Positions 42,830 through 53,389 of a stretch of DNA of 64,000 nucleotides are shown here, piece by piece. The position numbers and the translations under genes are program-made. Below the pieces are notes generated by a model. That model was not told the origin of the DNA and did no database searches. It saw nothing but the letters and a program-made list of their open reading frames with translations. How positions within the stretch are numbered: position 1 is the stretch's first letter; every line of letters starts with the position of its first letter. The stretch is from Speluncibacter jeojiensis (GTDB lineage Bacteria > Actinomycetota > Actinomycetes > Mycobacteriales > Mycobacteriaceae): NCBI RefSeq assembly GCF_029589495.1, contig NZ_JAAIVF010000002.1:186001-250000 (forward strand). The letters are read 5' to 3'.

Positions 42830-44302
42830 ATGAAGTTCCACGGCGTGAAGGCCTGCGGCATGCCGTCCCGCAGCACGAAGGCCTCAAAATCCGCGGCAGG
42901 CACCGGAGAGGTCCCGGACGAGGTTCTCGACGTCGTCCTCATCGGCGGCGGCATCATGTCCGCCACGCTCGGCGCGCTGCTGGTCGCACTGCAGCCCGAC
43001 TGGACGATCGCCCTCGTCGAGCGGCACGGCGCCCTCGCGACCGAGAGTTCGGGGCCGTGGAACAACGCCGGAACCGGGCACTCGGGGCTCTGCGAGCTGA
43101 ACTACATGCCCGATCCGGGCGATCCCGCGCAGGCCGAACAGATCCGGAGCCAATTCGGGATGACCCAGCAGTTCTGGAAGTCCCTCGTCGAGGACGGGAC
43201 GCTGCCGGACACCTCGTTCACGCACGAGACCCCGCACATGGACGTCGTCTTCGGCCGGCGGGACGTCGACTACCTGCGTCGACGATTCGACACACTGCAC
43301 CGGCTGCCGGGCTTCTCCGCCATGCAATACAGCGAGGATCCCGAGACGATCCGATCCTGGGCACCGCTGGTGATGCAGGGCCGCAACACTGCCGAACCGG
43401 TCGCCGCCACCCGTCACCTGGCCGGCACCGACGTCGACTTCGGCGCCGCCACACAGGCGCTGGCCGAGGTGATGTCTCGACGTGGCGCCCATATCCACCT
43501 GCACCACGAGGTCGCGTCGCTCGCCCGCGAGGCGGACGGCTCGTGGACGATAGGCGGTCGAAACCTGATGTCAGGCGGTCGCTTTCAACTGCGGTCACGG
43601 TTCGTGTTCGTCGGCGCAGGCGGCTACGCACTGCGGCTTCTGCAGCAGGCGAAGCTTCCCGAAGTCCGCGGCTACGCGGTCTTCCCCCTCGGCGCGCAGT
43701 TCCTGCGCACCAACAATCCCGAGGTCGTTTCCCGGCACGACGCGAAGGTCTACGGCCGGGCCGACATCGGTGCGCCGCCGATGTCGGTGCCGCACCTCGA
43801 CCGCCGGGTCGTCGCCGGCACACCGTCGCTGATGTTCGGCCCTTACGCGACGTTCAGTACACGACTGCTCAAACACGGCGCACTGACCGATCTGTTCACC
43901 ACGATCCGATGGCACAACCTCGCCGTGCTGGTTGGTGCCGGCATCCAGAATCTGCCGCTGGTGCGCTACCTGATCGGCCAGCTGATCACCCCTCGGCGGC
44001 GCAAGTTCGCCCAGTTGCGCCGGTACTTTCCCGAGGCCGACCCCGCGGACTGGGAGTGGATACAGGCCGGTCAACGCGCCCAGTTGATCAAGCCGGACCG
44101 CCGCCGCATCGGGGTGCTCGCCTTCGGGACCGAGGTCGTCACCGGCGCCGAGGGCACCATCGCGGGGCTGCTGGGCGCCTCGCCCGGCGCGTCCGTCGCA
44201 CCGGCTGCGATGGTCGAACTGTTGACGACCTGCTTCCCCGCACGCGCCGAGCAGTGGTCGCCGACCCTGCACCGGCTGATGCCCGACCTGGCTCCTGACT
44301 GA
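42830..44302 (+). CDS. mqo: Malate:quinone oxidoreductase
   Basis: A 490-residue FAD-dependent, membrane-associated TCA cycle enzyme that oxidises malate to oxaloacetate and passes electrons to quinone. It has DVVLIGGGIMSATLGALL (FAD motif), SSGPWNNAGTGHSGLCELNY (the Mqo signature), GADIGAPPMSVPHLD, LMFGPYATFST, and GTEVVTGAEGTIAGLLGASPGAS. AGAGGGA lies nine bases before ATG 42830. The length is normal. Divergent from a LysR gene that probably regulates it. Confidence 0.95.
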   Translation: MKFHGVKACGMPSRSTKASKSAAGTGEVPDEVLDVVLIGGGIMSATLGALLVALQPDWTIALVERHGALATESSGPWNNAGTGHSGLCELNYMPDPGDPAQAEQIRSQFGMTQQFWKSLVEDGTLPDTSFTHETPHMDVVFGRRDVDYLRRRFDTLHRLPGFSAMQYSEDPETIRSWAPLVMQGRNTAEPVAATRHLAGTDVDFGAATQALAEVMSRRGAHIHLHHEVASLAREADGSWTIGGRNLMSGGRFQLRSRFVFVGAGGYALRLLQQAKLPEVRGYAVFPLGAQFLRTNNPEVVSRHDAKVYGRADIGAPPMSVPHLDRRVVAGTPSLMFGPYATFSTRLLKHGALTDLFTTIRWHNLAVLVGAGIQNLPLVRYLIGQLITPRRRKFAQLRRYFPEADPADWEWIQAGQRAQLIKPDRRRIGVLAFGTEVVTGAEGTIAGLLGASPGASVAPAAMVELLTTCFPARAEQWSPTLHRLMPDLAPD

Positions 44303-44359
44303 CCAGCCGCCGGCGCCGATCAGCCTCCGGCAGTGGTTCTCGCGCGTCGCCAAAACCTC

Positions 44360-44408
44360 CAACTCTGCGAAATGTTCCAACTCTGCGAACAGTTGCAACT
44401 TTGTCCGA
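44360..44408 (+). repeat. Three 18-bp iterons upstream of the BVMO gene
   Basis: CAACTCTGCGAA begins at 44360 and 44378, and a diverged copy CAACTTTGTCCGA begins at 44396, so the period is exactly 18 bp. Between the second and third lies the perfect palindrome AGTTGCAACT (44391-44400). The set ends 176 bp before the GTG at 44584. Direct repeats of this kind suit an activator binding as an array (AraC or similar), but no regulator gene is adjacent. Confidence 0.65.
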
Positions 44409-44583
44409 GCGTCGAAACACCCTCCCGGAACCGTTCACCGGGCCCGGGCGCTCGTGTTCACACGAGCGGCCGAGCCTGTTCGGTCGCGTCGGAGAATCGG
44501 TGACCGATGGGCGGGAGACGCCGCTGCCCAGCCACCGCAGCCCGTCCTACCGTGACCTTCCGAACCCACGGAAGGACCGCATT

Positions 44584-46200
44584 GTGAGCGAACAGGATTC
44601 GACGCCCCCCGCCGGCTCGTGCGATGCGGTGGTGGTCGGCGCGGGAATCGCCGGGCTGTACGCGGTCCATCGGCTGCGCGAGCGGGGCCTGACCGTGCGC
44701 GCGTTCGAGGCGGGCTCGGGGCCGGGCGGGGTCTGGTACTGGAACCGCTACCCCGGCGCGCGGTGCGATGTCGAGTCCGTCGACTACTCATACTCGTTCT
44801 CCGACGAGTTGCAGCAGGACTGGGACTGGAGCGAGAAATACGCGACGCAACCGGAGATCCTGCGCTATCTCGAGCACGTCGCCGACCGCTTCGACCTGCG
44901 CCGCAGCTTCCAGTTCGACACCCGGGTGACCTCCGCGACGCTCGACGAGCAGGCTCTGCGCTGGACGGTCCGCACCGACCGCGGCGAGCAGGTGTCGGCG
45001 CGCTTCCTGCTCACCGCGGTGGGTCCGCTGTCGAATGCGAACACCCCCGCCTTCGACGGCCTGGACACCTTCGGCGGCGAGGTCCACCACACCGCGACCT
45101 GGCCGCACGAGGGCGTCGACTTCACCGGTAAGCGCGTCGGAGTGATCGGAACGGGATCGTCGGGGATCCAGTCCATACCGCTCATCGCCGAACAGGCGGA
45201 GCGGCTGTTCGTCTTCCAGCGGACCGCCAACTACTCCATCCCCGCGGGCAACACCCGGCTCGACGACGCGACCCGTGCAGCACACAAGGCCGACTATCCC
45301 GAACGTCGCCGGCTTTCCTGGGAGTCCGGCGGCGGGTCCCCGCATCGCACCCACCCGAAGAAGACCCTCGACGTGACGGCGCGGGAACGCGACACCGCGT
45401 ACGAGGAGCGGTGGAAGCTCGGCGGTGTGCTGTTCTCGAAGACCTTCCCCGACCAGTTGACCGACCTCGCCGCCAACGACACGGCCCGCGAATTCTGGGA
45501 GCGGAAGGTCCGCGCGGTCATCGACGACCCGGCGATCGCCGAGTTGCTGGTCCCGAACGACCACGCGATGGGCGCCAAGCGCATCGTCACCGACAGCGGC
45601 TACTACGAGACCTACAACCGCGGCAACGTCGAGTTGGTGAACCTGAAGGCCGACCCGATCGTCGGTATGGACGCCACCGGGGTCAACACCACCGGCGCCC
45701 ATTACGAGCTCGACGCGATCGTCCTCGCCACCGGCTTCGACGCGATGACCGGCTCTCTCGACAAGCTCGAGATCGTCGGACGCGGTGGGCAGACGCTCAA
45801 GGACAAGTGGACCGCCGGTCCCGAGACCTACCTGGGCCTGGGCGTCGACGGGTTCCCGAACTTCTTCAACGTCAACGGCCCCGGCGCCACCGGTGTGCTC
45901 GCGAACATGGTGCTGCACTCCGAACTGCACGTCGACTGGATCGCGGATGCCATCGCCTACCTCGACGACCATGGCGGCGACGGCATCGAGGCCGAACCCG
46001 AAGCAGTCGCCGAATGGGTCGACAAGTGCCGCACCCTCGCCGAGAAATCGCTGCTGAACACCGCGAACTCCTGGTACCTCGGCGCGAACATCCCGGGCAG
46101 GCCACGGGTGTTCATGCCGTTCGCGGGCGGGTTCTCGACCTATCGCGAAATCATCACCGGCATAGCCGAATCCGGCTACAAGGGCTTCGCCATCCGATAG
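44584..46200 (+). CDS. Cyclohexanone-monooxygenase-like Baeyer-Villiger monooxygenase
   Basis: A 538-residue FAD/NADPH enzyme. Start GTG 44584 is preceded by AAGGA seven bases upstream. FAD motif VVVGAGIAGLYAVHRL, GGVWYWNRYPGARCDVESVDY, the fingerprint FGGEVHHTATWPHE, second Rossmann GKRVGVIGTGSSGIQ and the C-terminal FNVNGPGATGVLANM with WYLGANIPGRPRVF are typical of cyclohexanone/phenylacetone-type BVMOs. It converts cyclic or aryl ketones to lactones or esters. It stands alone, with 18-bp direct repeats in the long upstream region and hspR downstream in the opposite direction. Confidence 0.92.
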   Translation: MSEQDSTPPAGSCDAVVVGAGIAGLYAVHRLRERGLTVRAFEAGSGPGGVWYWNRYPGARCDVESVDYSYSFSDELQQDWDWSEKYATQPEILRYLEHVADRFDLRRSFQFDTRVTSATLDEQALRWTVRTDRGEQVSARFLLTAVGPLSNANTPAFDGLDTFGGEVHHTATWPHEGVDFTGKRVGVIGTGSSGIQSIPLIAEQAERLFVFQRTANYSIPAGNTRLDDATRAAHKADYPERRRLSWESGGGSPHRTHPKKTLDVTARERDTAYEERWKLGGVLFSKTFPDQLTDLAANDTAREFWERKVRAVIDDPAIAELLVPNDHAMGAKRIVTDSGYYETYNRGNVELVNLKADPIVGMDATGVNTTGAHYELDAIVLATGFDAMTGSLDKLEIVGRGGQTLKDKWTAGPETYLGLGVDGFPNFFNVNGPGATGVLANMVLHSELHVDWIADAIAYLDDHGGDGIEAEPEAVAEWVDKCRTLAEKSLLNTANSWYLGANIPGRPRVFMPFAGGFSTYREIITGIAESGYKGFAIR

Positions 46201-46206
46201 CGCAGC

Positions 46207-46611
46207 TCAGCGGCGCGGGCGCGGCTTCCACACAACGATCGCGTTGCCCGGGGTGAACGGGACGAGGTCGGCGCGCGGACGGGTCCGCTCGGACTGCAGC
46301 CGAGCGACCTCGTCGACCAGCTCGCCCACCCGGTGCTGCAGCGCCTCGACCTCGTTGGTCAGCTCGATGATCCGCTTGATGCCGGCCAGGTTGACGCCCT
46401 CGTCCTGGGACAGCCGCTGCACCTCGCGCAGCAGGTCCACGTCCCGGTTCGAGTAGCGCCGGCCACCGCCGGAGGTGCGGGCTGGCGTGACCAGGCCGAG
46501 GCGGTCGTAGGTGCGCAGGGTCTGCGCGTGCATCCCCGCCATGGACGCAGCCACGGAGATGCCGAACAGTCGGACCTCGGTCTCGTGCGGGTCCCTACGG
46601 GTGGTGCTCAT
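46207..46611 (-). CDS. hspR: Heat-shock repressor HspR (MerR family)
   Basis: A 134-residue MerR-type repressor of dnaK and clp[43 protein letters not shown], in parts; then [15 protein letters not shown] as a coiled dimer helix and a basic tail. ATG 46611 overlaps the dnaJ stop by 4 bp (ATGA) and is chosen over ATG 46626. It is last in the dnaK-grpE-dnaJ-hspR operon, so its own level is feedback-controlled. HspR-type sites are visible upstream of dnaK (two) and clpB (one). Confidence 0.95.
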   Translation of the reverse strand: MSTTRRDPHETEVRLFGISVAASMAGMHAQTLRTYDRLGLVTPARTSGGGRRYSNRDVDLLREVQRLSQDEGVNLAGIKRIIELTNEVEALQHRVGELVDEVARLQSERTRPRADLVPFTPGNAIVVWKPRPRR

Positions 46612-47789
46612 CGGTTGCCTGCCCATCCGGCCCGCGGGTCGAATCCGCTCTCCCGCTCGGCCTTTGCGTACAGCTCCAGCGCCTCCGTCGCCGCGTCGTC
46701 GAGCTTCGGCGGCACCGCGGCCTTGACGGTCACCAGCAGATCGCCGGCGCCGCCGCCGCGCTTGGGGACCCCACGTCCGCGCACCCGCAGGGTGCGGCCG
46801 TCGGCGGTGCCCGCGGGCACCTTGACCCCGACCCGCCCGTCCAACGTGGGCACCGACACCGTGGTGCCGAGCGCCAGCTCGCTGAAGCCGAGCGGGACCA
46901 TGAGCGTGATGTCGTCACCGGTGCGCCCGAACACCGGATCCGGGGTGACGTGCACGGTCACGTACAGGTCGCCCGACGGCGCACCGCGCAGCCCGGCCTC
47001 GCCCTGGCCGGCCAGCCGGATCCGCTGACCGTCGTTGACGCCGGCGGGCACGCGCACGGTGATCGTGCGGGTCCGCGTGGTCACGCCGGTGCCGGCGCAG
47101 TCGCCGCACGGGTCCTCGACGACCGAACCGGTGCCGCGGCACTCCGCGCAGGGCTCGCTGAATCCGAAGTGCCCCTGATTGCGGGTGACCACGCCGTTGC
47201 CGTTGCACTTCGGGCACACCTTGGGGCTGGTGCCCGGCTTCGCGCCGCTGCCGTGGCAGGTGGTGCACGAGGACGGGCTGGTCAGCCGCAGCGGCACGGT
47301 CACGCCGAGCGCGGCCTCGCGGAAGTCCAGCCGGGTCTCGGTCTCGACGTCGTTGCCGCGCCGCGGTTTCGTCGTCGTCTGCCGGGCGCCGCCGCGGTTG
47401 AACAGCCCGCCGAACAGGTCGCCGAACCCGCCGGCGCCGCCCGCCCCGCCAGCCCCCGCCTGACCGAACAGGTCGCCGAGGTCGAAGTCGGTGGTGTACC
47501 CGCCGCCGCGGCCGGCACCCGGATGGAATCCACCCTGCCCGAAGCCGCCCGAGGCGAACAGCCTGCGCGCCTCGTCGTACTCGGCTTTCTTCTTCTCGTC
47601 CGAGAGCACCGAGTTGGCCTCGCTGACCGCCTTGAACCGCTCCTCGGCCGCCTTGTCGCCGGGGTTGAGATCCGGGTGGTACTTCTTGGACAGCTTCCGG
47701 TACGCCGTCCTGATCTCGTCGTCCGACGCGTCGGACGAGACGCCCAGGTCGGCATAGAAATCTTTCTCCACCCATTCCCTTTGCGTCAC
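46608..47789 (-). CDS. dnaJ: Chaperone DnaJ
   Basis: A 393-residue type A J-protein. The J-domain has the HPD motif ([11 protein letters not shown]), followed by a Gly/Phe-rich linker ([15 protein letters not shown]), then four zinc-binding CxxCxGxG motifs ([32 protein letters not shown]) and a C-terminal substrate domain. The start is GTG 47789 (AGGAGGAG upstream). It activates DnaK ATPase. It follows grpE and overlaps hspR. Confidence 0.96.
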   Translation of the reverse strand: MTQREWVEKDFYADLGVSSDASDDEIRTAYRKLSKKYHPDLNPGDKAAEERFKAVSEANSVLSDEKKKAEYDEARRLFASGGFGQGGFHPGAGRGGGYTTDFDLGDLFGQAGAGGAGGAGGFGDLFGGLFNRGGARQTTTKPRRGNDVETETRLDFREAALGVTVPLRLTSPSSCTTCHGSGAKPGTSPKVCPKCNGNGVVTRNQGHFGFSEPCAECRGTGSVVEDPCGDCAGTGVTTRTRTITVRVPAGVNDGQRIRLAGQGEAGLRGAPSGDLYVTVHVTPDPVFGRTGDDITLMVPLGFSELALGTTVSVPTLDGRVGVKVPAGTADGRTLRVRGRGVPKRGGGAGDLLVTVKAAVPPKLDDAATEALELYAKAERESGFDPRAGWAGNR

Positions 47790-47831
47790 TGGGCGTCTCC
47801 TCCTTCCACTCGGTTTGTTATGACTACCCGA

Positions 47832-48493
47832 TCACTCGGGTGCGCCGGGGTCGTTCGACCCCGACTGGTCGGCTTCGGCGTCGACCGCGGCCTCGGGAAC
47901 CGCATCGACGACCGCGACCATCGCGGTGCGCAGCACCCGATCGCCGAGCCGGTAGCCGCGGCGCATCACGGTGCCGAGGACCGGCGCGCTGCCGTCGCCC
48001 TCGTGCTGGACGGCCTCGTGCAGCGCCGGGTCGAACTCGTCGCCCTCGGCTCCGAATGCCTCCACGCCCTGCGAGTTCAGCGCGACGGTCAGCTTGTCGC
48101 CGATCGCCTTGAGCGGCCCCGCCTCGAGGTCGCCGTGCGCACGCGCCCGGTCCAGATCGTCGAGGACGCCGAGCAGCTCGGTGATGACCTTCGCCCGGCC
48201 CTCCTCACGCGCGGCGAGCTTGTCGCGCTCGGTGCGCTTGCGGAAGTTGACGAACTCCGCCTGCAGACGCTGCAGATCGGCGGTCAGCTCACCGACCTTG
48301 TCGGACACGGCCTCGGCGGCGGCGGACGCCTCCGGTTCGGCGGCGAGCGCCGGATCCGGGGCGGAACCCGCCGGCTGCGCTGCGGCAGCCGCGGATTCCG
48401 CCTGATCCGTGCGGACCTCGCCGGTCTCCGGATCGATGCGACGCTTGTCGGTCACCGTCACCGGCTCCTGCTCGATCCCCGAGTTCTCGGCGG

Positions 48494-48497
<4 letters not shown>
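47832..48497 (-). CDS. grpE: Nucleotide exchange factor GrpE
   Basis: A 221-residue GrpE. The long N-terminal acidic region rich in Ala and Glu precedes the coiled helix ([30 protein letters not shown], in parts) and the beta domain ([22 protein letters not shown]). It releases ADP from DnaK. GTG 48497 overlaps the dnaK stop (GTGA). The acidic N-terminal extension is normal in actinobacteria. Confidence 0.95.
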
Positions 48498-50332
<1,835 letters not shown>

Positions 50333-50379
50333 GGTGTTCCTCCTATGGATGGGGTTTCGCTCTACTGAGCCTGTGTTCT

Positions 50380-50400
50380 CTTGAGTACAACCGGCTCAAG
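50380..50400. promoter_or_regulatory. HspR-type inverted repeat (HAIR 1) upstream of dnaK
   Basis: CTTGAGT-N7-GCTCAAG matches the HAIR consensus CTTGAGT-N7-ACTCAAG at 13 of 14 arm positions. It is 48 bp upstream of the dnaK start, as in Streptomyces and mycobacteria. HspR-DnaK co-repression through this site is established there; here it is inferred from sequence. Confidence 0.9.
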
Positions 50401-50433
50401 TCTGCACGTCACCGCCGGGGCGGTCAAGTCGTA

Positions 50434-50454
50434 GTTGAGTCGATCCCACTCAGG
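50434..50454. promoter_or_regulatory. Second HspR-type repeat (HAIR 2) upstream of dnaK
   Basis: GTTGAGT-N7-ACTCAGG matches the consensus at 12 of 14 arm positions with the same 7-base gap. It lies 102 bp from dnaK, 54 bp (about five turns) from HAIR 1, so both may be bound on one face of the helix. Confidence 0.75.
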
Positions 50455-50594
50455 TTTGTCGATGGGTCCAACCAGCCGTCGCCCGGATCCATTCCCGATC
50501 AGGGAGGAAATTTTTTTTCCGACGCGACAGACGATCAGCTATCTGCCATCGCAGACCCACCTCCGGCCGAGGTCCCGCTGGCTACGATGACGCG

Positions 50595-51146
50595 ATGGAT
50601 AGCACAGGTGACGGGCCCCCGAGCCCGCCTCCGCCCCCGGCGTACACGTCGGTCCCGCGCACCTTCCACCGCGAGCCCACCGCGCCTCCCCGGGTGTTGT
50701 CCTGGGCGAGTCGGTGTTGGTTCGCCTCGTTCGCGGCGCTGGCGATCACGCTCATCAATGCGGGAGTGGCCCGGTCCGCACTGCGCTCTGCGCTCGAATC
50801 CGGTCTGGCCGCGCAGAATCCCGGCACCTCGGCCCAGAGCATTTCCGACACCGTGCTGTTGACCCTGATCGGTTGCGCAACCGTCGCGGTACTGCTTGCG
50901 CTCGGCGAGGGACTCTGCATGGTGCGGTTGCACGCCGGGTCGTCCGGCGCCCGAACCCTGTTGGCCGCGTTGGGGATTCTGAATGTTGTCGGCCTAGTCG
51001 TCGTGTGGGAACTGCTCTCCGACGCCGGATCCGTGGCAGGCGGGGCGCTGCGGTGGGGTCCGGTCGCGCAGGGAGCGCTCATCGTCGCCGGACTCGCGAT
51101 GGCGTTCACGCCGCCGGTCGGCCGATGGCTGTCGGGCCGGAACTGA
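50595..51146 (+). CDS. Hypothetical four-helix membrane protein
   Basis: A 183-residue protein with a proline-rich N-terminus (GPPSPPPPPAYTSV) and four hydrophobic segments (WFASFAALAITLINAGV, ISDTVLLTLIGCATVAVLLAL, LLAALGILNVVGLVVVWELL, GALIVAGLAMAFTPPV). It resembles small actinobacterial membrane proteins of unknown function. No Shine-Dalgarno is clear before ATG 50595. It starts 262 bp from dnaK on the other strand; the gap holds the dnaK promoter and HspR sites. The LLM flavin gene starts 11 bp after it. Confidence 0.65.
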   Translation: MDSTGDGPPSPPPPPAYTSVPRTFHREPTAPPRVLSWASRCWFASFAALAITLINAGVARSALRSALESGLAAQNPGTSAQSISDTVLLTLIGCATVAVLLALGEGLCMVRLHAGSSGARTLLAALGILNVVGLVVVWELLSDAGSVAGGALRWGPVAQGALIVAGLAMAFTPPVGRWLSGRN

Positions 51147-51157
51147 GGCCCGAGGGC

Positions 51158-52015
51158 ATGGATATCGGTCTCGGTCTACCCATCAGCAACCCCCGCTCAC
51201 TGATCGAGTGGTCCCACCGCGCCGAGGCATGCGGGTTCAGCACCCTCGGACTGCTGGACCGCCTCGTGTTCGACAATCCGGAACCGCTTGTCGCCCTGTC
51301 GGTGTTGGCCGGCACCACCGAGCGGATCCGGTTGCAGACCGAGGTTCTACTCGGCCCGCTGCGCTCGACCGCTCTGCTCGCCAAGCAGGTCTCCACGCTC
51401 GATTCGATGTCGGGCGGCCGGTTCCGGCTGGGCATCGGCGTAGGCGGACGCGATGACGACCACGCCGCCGCGGGCACGCCGGTGCACCGGCGCGGCGCGA
51501 TGATGGACGATCAACTCCGCGACCTCCGCCGGATCTGGTCCGGCGAGCCGTACCGCGCCGACGGAGCCGCGTCGGCGGGTGGGGTCGTCGGGCCCGCACC
51601 CACCTCTGCTCGCGGCCCCGAGATCCTGATCGGCGCCTTCGCGCCAAAGGCATTGCGGCGCGTCGCGCAACATGGCGACGGCTTCCTGTGCGCCACGCCC
51701 CTCGAGCGCGTCGCGGCGCAGGTCGCCACCGTGCGCGAACAATGGACGGCCGCCGGACGCGCCGGATCCCCGCGACTGGTGTGCCAGGTCAACGTCGCCG
51801 TGGGCCCTGAGAACACGGTCGAGACCGCTCGCGCCGCCATCGCCGACTATTACGCGTTCACCGGCCGACAGGGCTGGGGCGCACCGGTATCCGATCCCCA
51901 GCATCTGCGTGACCTGGTCGACAGCTATCGAGAGTTGGGCGCCGACGAGCTCATGCTCTACTGCTACGCCGATGACCCCGACCAGATCGAGCGCGTCGCT
52001 GCACTAGCGCTGTGA
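51158..52015 (+). CDS. LLM class flavin-dependent oxidoreductase
   Basis: A 285-residue bacterial luciferase-like TIM-barrel enzyme that uses FMN or F420. Pattern: MDIGLGLPISNPRSLIEWSHRAE, GFSTLGLLDRLVFDNPEP, GTTERIRLQTEVLLGPLRS, DSMSGGRFRLGIGVGGR (LLM signature) and GPEILIGAFAPKALRRVAQHGDGF. Mycobacteriales members often use F420. ATG 51158 is used because the preceding gene stops at 51146. The substrate is unknown. Confidence 0.87.
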   Translation: MDIGLGLPISNPRSLIEWSHRAEACGFSTLGLLDRLVFDNPEPLVALSVLAGTTERIRLQTEVLLGPLRSTALLAKQVSTLDSMSGGRFRLGIGVGGRDDDHAAAGTPVHRRGAMMDDQLRDLRRIWSGEPYRADGAASAGGVVGPAPTSARGPEILIGAFAPKALRRVAQHGDGFLCATPLERVAAQVATVREQWTAAGRAGSPRLVCQVNVAVGPENTVETARAAIADYYAFTGRQGWGAPVSDPQHLRDLVDSYRELGADELMLYCYADDPDQIERVAALAL

Positions 52016-52046
52016 CGTCGGCGCAGATGACCCGGGCCAGGAAGAC

Positions 52047-52688
52047 CTACCGCCTGCCCTTGGCTGTGGTGACGACAATGCGACCACCGGAACTCTTCCG
52101 ATCGGCAGCCAACTCGACGAGTGTCTTTGCCACGTTGCCGAACGGCAGAGTCGGCAGGCCAGGAACCTTGTCTACCTGCTCGAGGGGGATTGCGGTCCAG
52201 TCGGCAGCTGTCGCAGCGTCTTTCAGGTTGACTGGGTACACGATCGTCCAGTCGAGGTCCGATCCGGTGACCGCCGCCTCGGACTTCGCCTTGTCGTCGA
52301 AGAATCCTCTGAGGATGGTTCGGTAGGCCAACTTGGCGAAGACCGAGGCCTTGTTCGCGGTGTCCCCCGCCCCGAATGCCGAGACCAGGACCAGTCGGCC
52401 GACACCTGCCTCCTGGCTGGCCTTGACCACCGTCGGGACGGTGCGTTGCGCGAATGACGTGTCCTTCATCGGCCCGGTGACGGCGACGATCAACGCGTCG
52501 CAGCCCCTTATCGCGTCGGCGAGTGCTGCCTGGTCCTCGAGTGCCCCTTCGACGACGGTGACACCGGGCAGTACCTTGACTGCCTCGGGGCGGCGTGCGT
52601 AAGCGACAACCTCGTGGCCGGCGGCCACTGCCTCAGTCAAAGTGCGCGAGCCGACGTTGCCGGTCGCTCCGAGTAGCGCGATCTTCAT
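52047..52688 (-). CDS. NAD(P)H-binding NmrA/atypical SDR protein
   Basis: A 213-residue Rossmann protein with the motif LLGATGNVGSRTLTEAV at the N-terminus, AYARRPEAVK (Arg after strand 2, favouring NADP), GCDALIVAVTGPM and LVLVSAFGAGDT. It lacks the classical YxxxK and belongs to the atypical SDR/NmrA-like group, often NADPH-dependent redox sensors or isomerases. It is 33 bp downstream of a TetR gene on the same strand and probably regulated by it. Confidence 0.85.
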   Translation of the reverse strand: MKIALLGATGNVGSRTLTEAVAAGHEVVAYARRPEAVKVLPGVTVVEGALEDQAALADAIRGCDALIVAVTGPMKDTSFAQRTVPTVVKASQEAGVGRLVLVSAFGAGDTANKASVFAKLAYRTILRGFFDDKAKSEAAVTGSDLDWTIVYPVNLKDAATAADWTAIPLEQVDKVPGLPTLPFGNVAKTLVELAADRKSSGGRIVVTTAKGRR

Positions 52689-52721
52689 TTCATGTCACTT
52701 TCGGTCGGTAGTGGTGTTGTT

Positions 52722-53315
52722 TCATTCGGGCGCATCGAGGTCGAGTCCTGTCGATGTCGCGAACACATCGAGACAGAGCCGGACAAAACCTTCAGGCGAG
52801 ATGACTCCGGTGTCGGTCGCGGCTCGTTGTGCGGCTGTTTCGACGAAGGCGAGCCACGCCGCGAAAATCAGGCGCAGGGACGGAGTGTCCGGCTGCCTCG
52901 TCGCCGCAATCAGGCGATCCACCTGTATCTCGTGGTTGAGGGCCGCGATTTCCCAGACCAGCGCCGGCGACTGCGCCGTCGGCGCGTACAGGTTACGAAG
53001 GCCGCCCGCGCTGGCTGCGAAGTGGGAGAAGTAGGCCGCAAGCGCGCGTTCCAGACTCGATCGAACGGACAGGCCCGGCTGCGGTGAGGTGGCGGCGAGC
53101 AGTGCCGCACTTTCCCTGCGGAGCACGGCGTCGAGCAGGACGTCCTTGTTCGGAAAGTAGTGGTACACCAGCGCTCGCGTGATGTCGGCGTCCCGGGCAA
53201 TTCGACTCATCGACGTGCCGTCGTAACCGATCTGCGAGAAGTGCGCGGCCGCGACGTCGAGGATCTGTTCGCGACGTTCGTCGGGTTGCATCCGCGGCCG
53301 AGGACTATTTGACAC
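52722..53315 (-). CDS. TetR/AcrR family transcriptional regulator
   Basis: A 197-residue TetR protein. The HTH is RREQILDVAAAHFSQIGYDGTSMSRIARDADITRALVYHYFPNKDVLLDAV, in parts; the ligand domain follows (YFSHFAASAGGLRNLYAPT). Start GTG 53315 sits within a perfect inverted repeat and 7 bases after TATTGT, a -10-like hexamer, so the message is likely leaderless and autorepressed. It precedes the NmrA-like gene. Confidence 0.9.
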   Translation of the reverse strand: MSNSPRPRMQPDERREQILDVAAAHFSQIGYDGTSMSRIARDADITRALVYHYFPNKDVLLDAVLRRESAALLAATSPQPGLSVRSSLERALAAYFSHFAASAGGLRNLYAPTAQSPALVWEIAALNHEIQVDRLIAATRQPDTPSLRLIFAAWLAFVETAAQRAATDTGVISPEGFVRLCLDVFATSTGLDLDAPE

Positions 53316-53332
53316 ATGTATAACAATACATG
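53315..53332. promoter_or_regulatory. TetR autoregulatory operator at its start codon
   Basis: CATGTAT-AACA-ATACATG is a perfect inverted repeat with 7-bp arms, one end overlapping GTG 53315 (minus). On the minus strand TATTGT in its middle fits a -10 box. Position over the promoter and start predicts tight autorepression. Confidence 0.6.
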
Positions 53333-53389
53333 CGCGCCGCGCACAGGCAACCCTCGCCCGCAGCGGATTCGTGGGCGAGGCGAGGGAAA

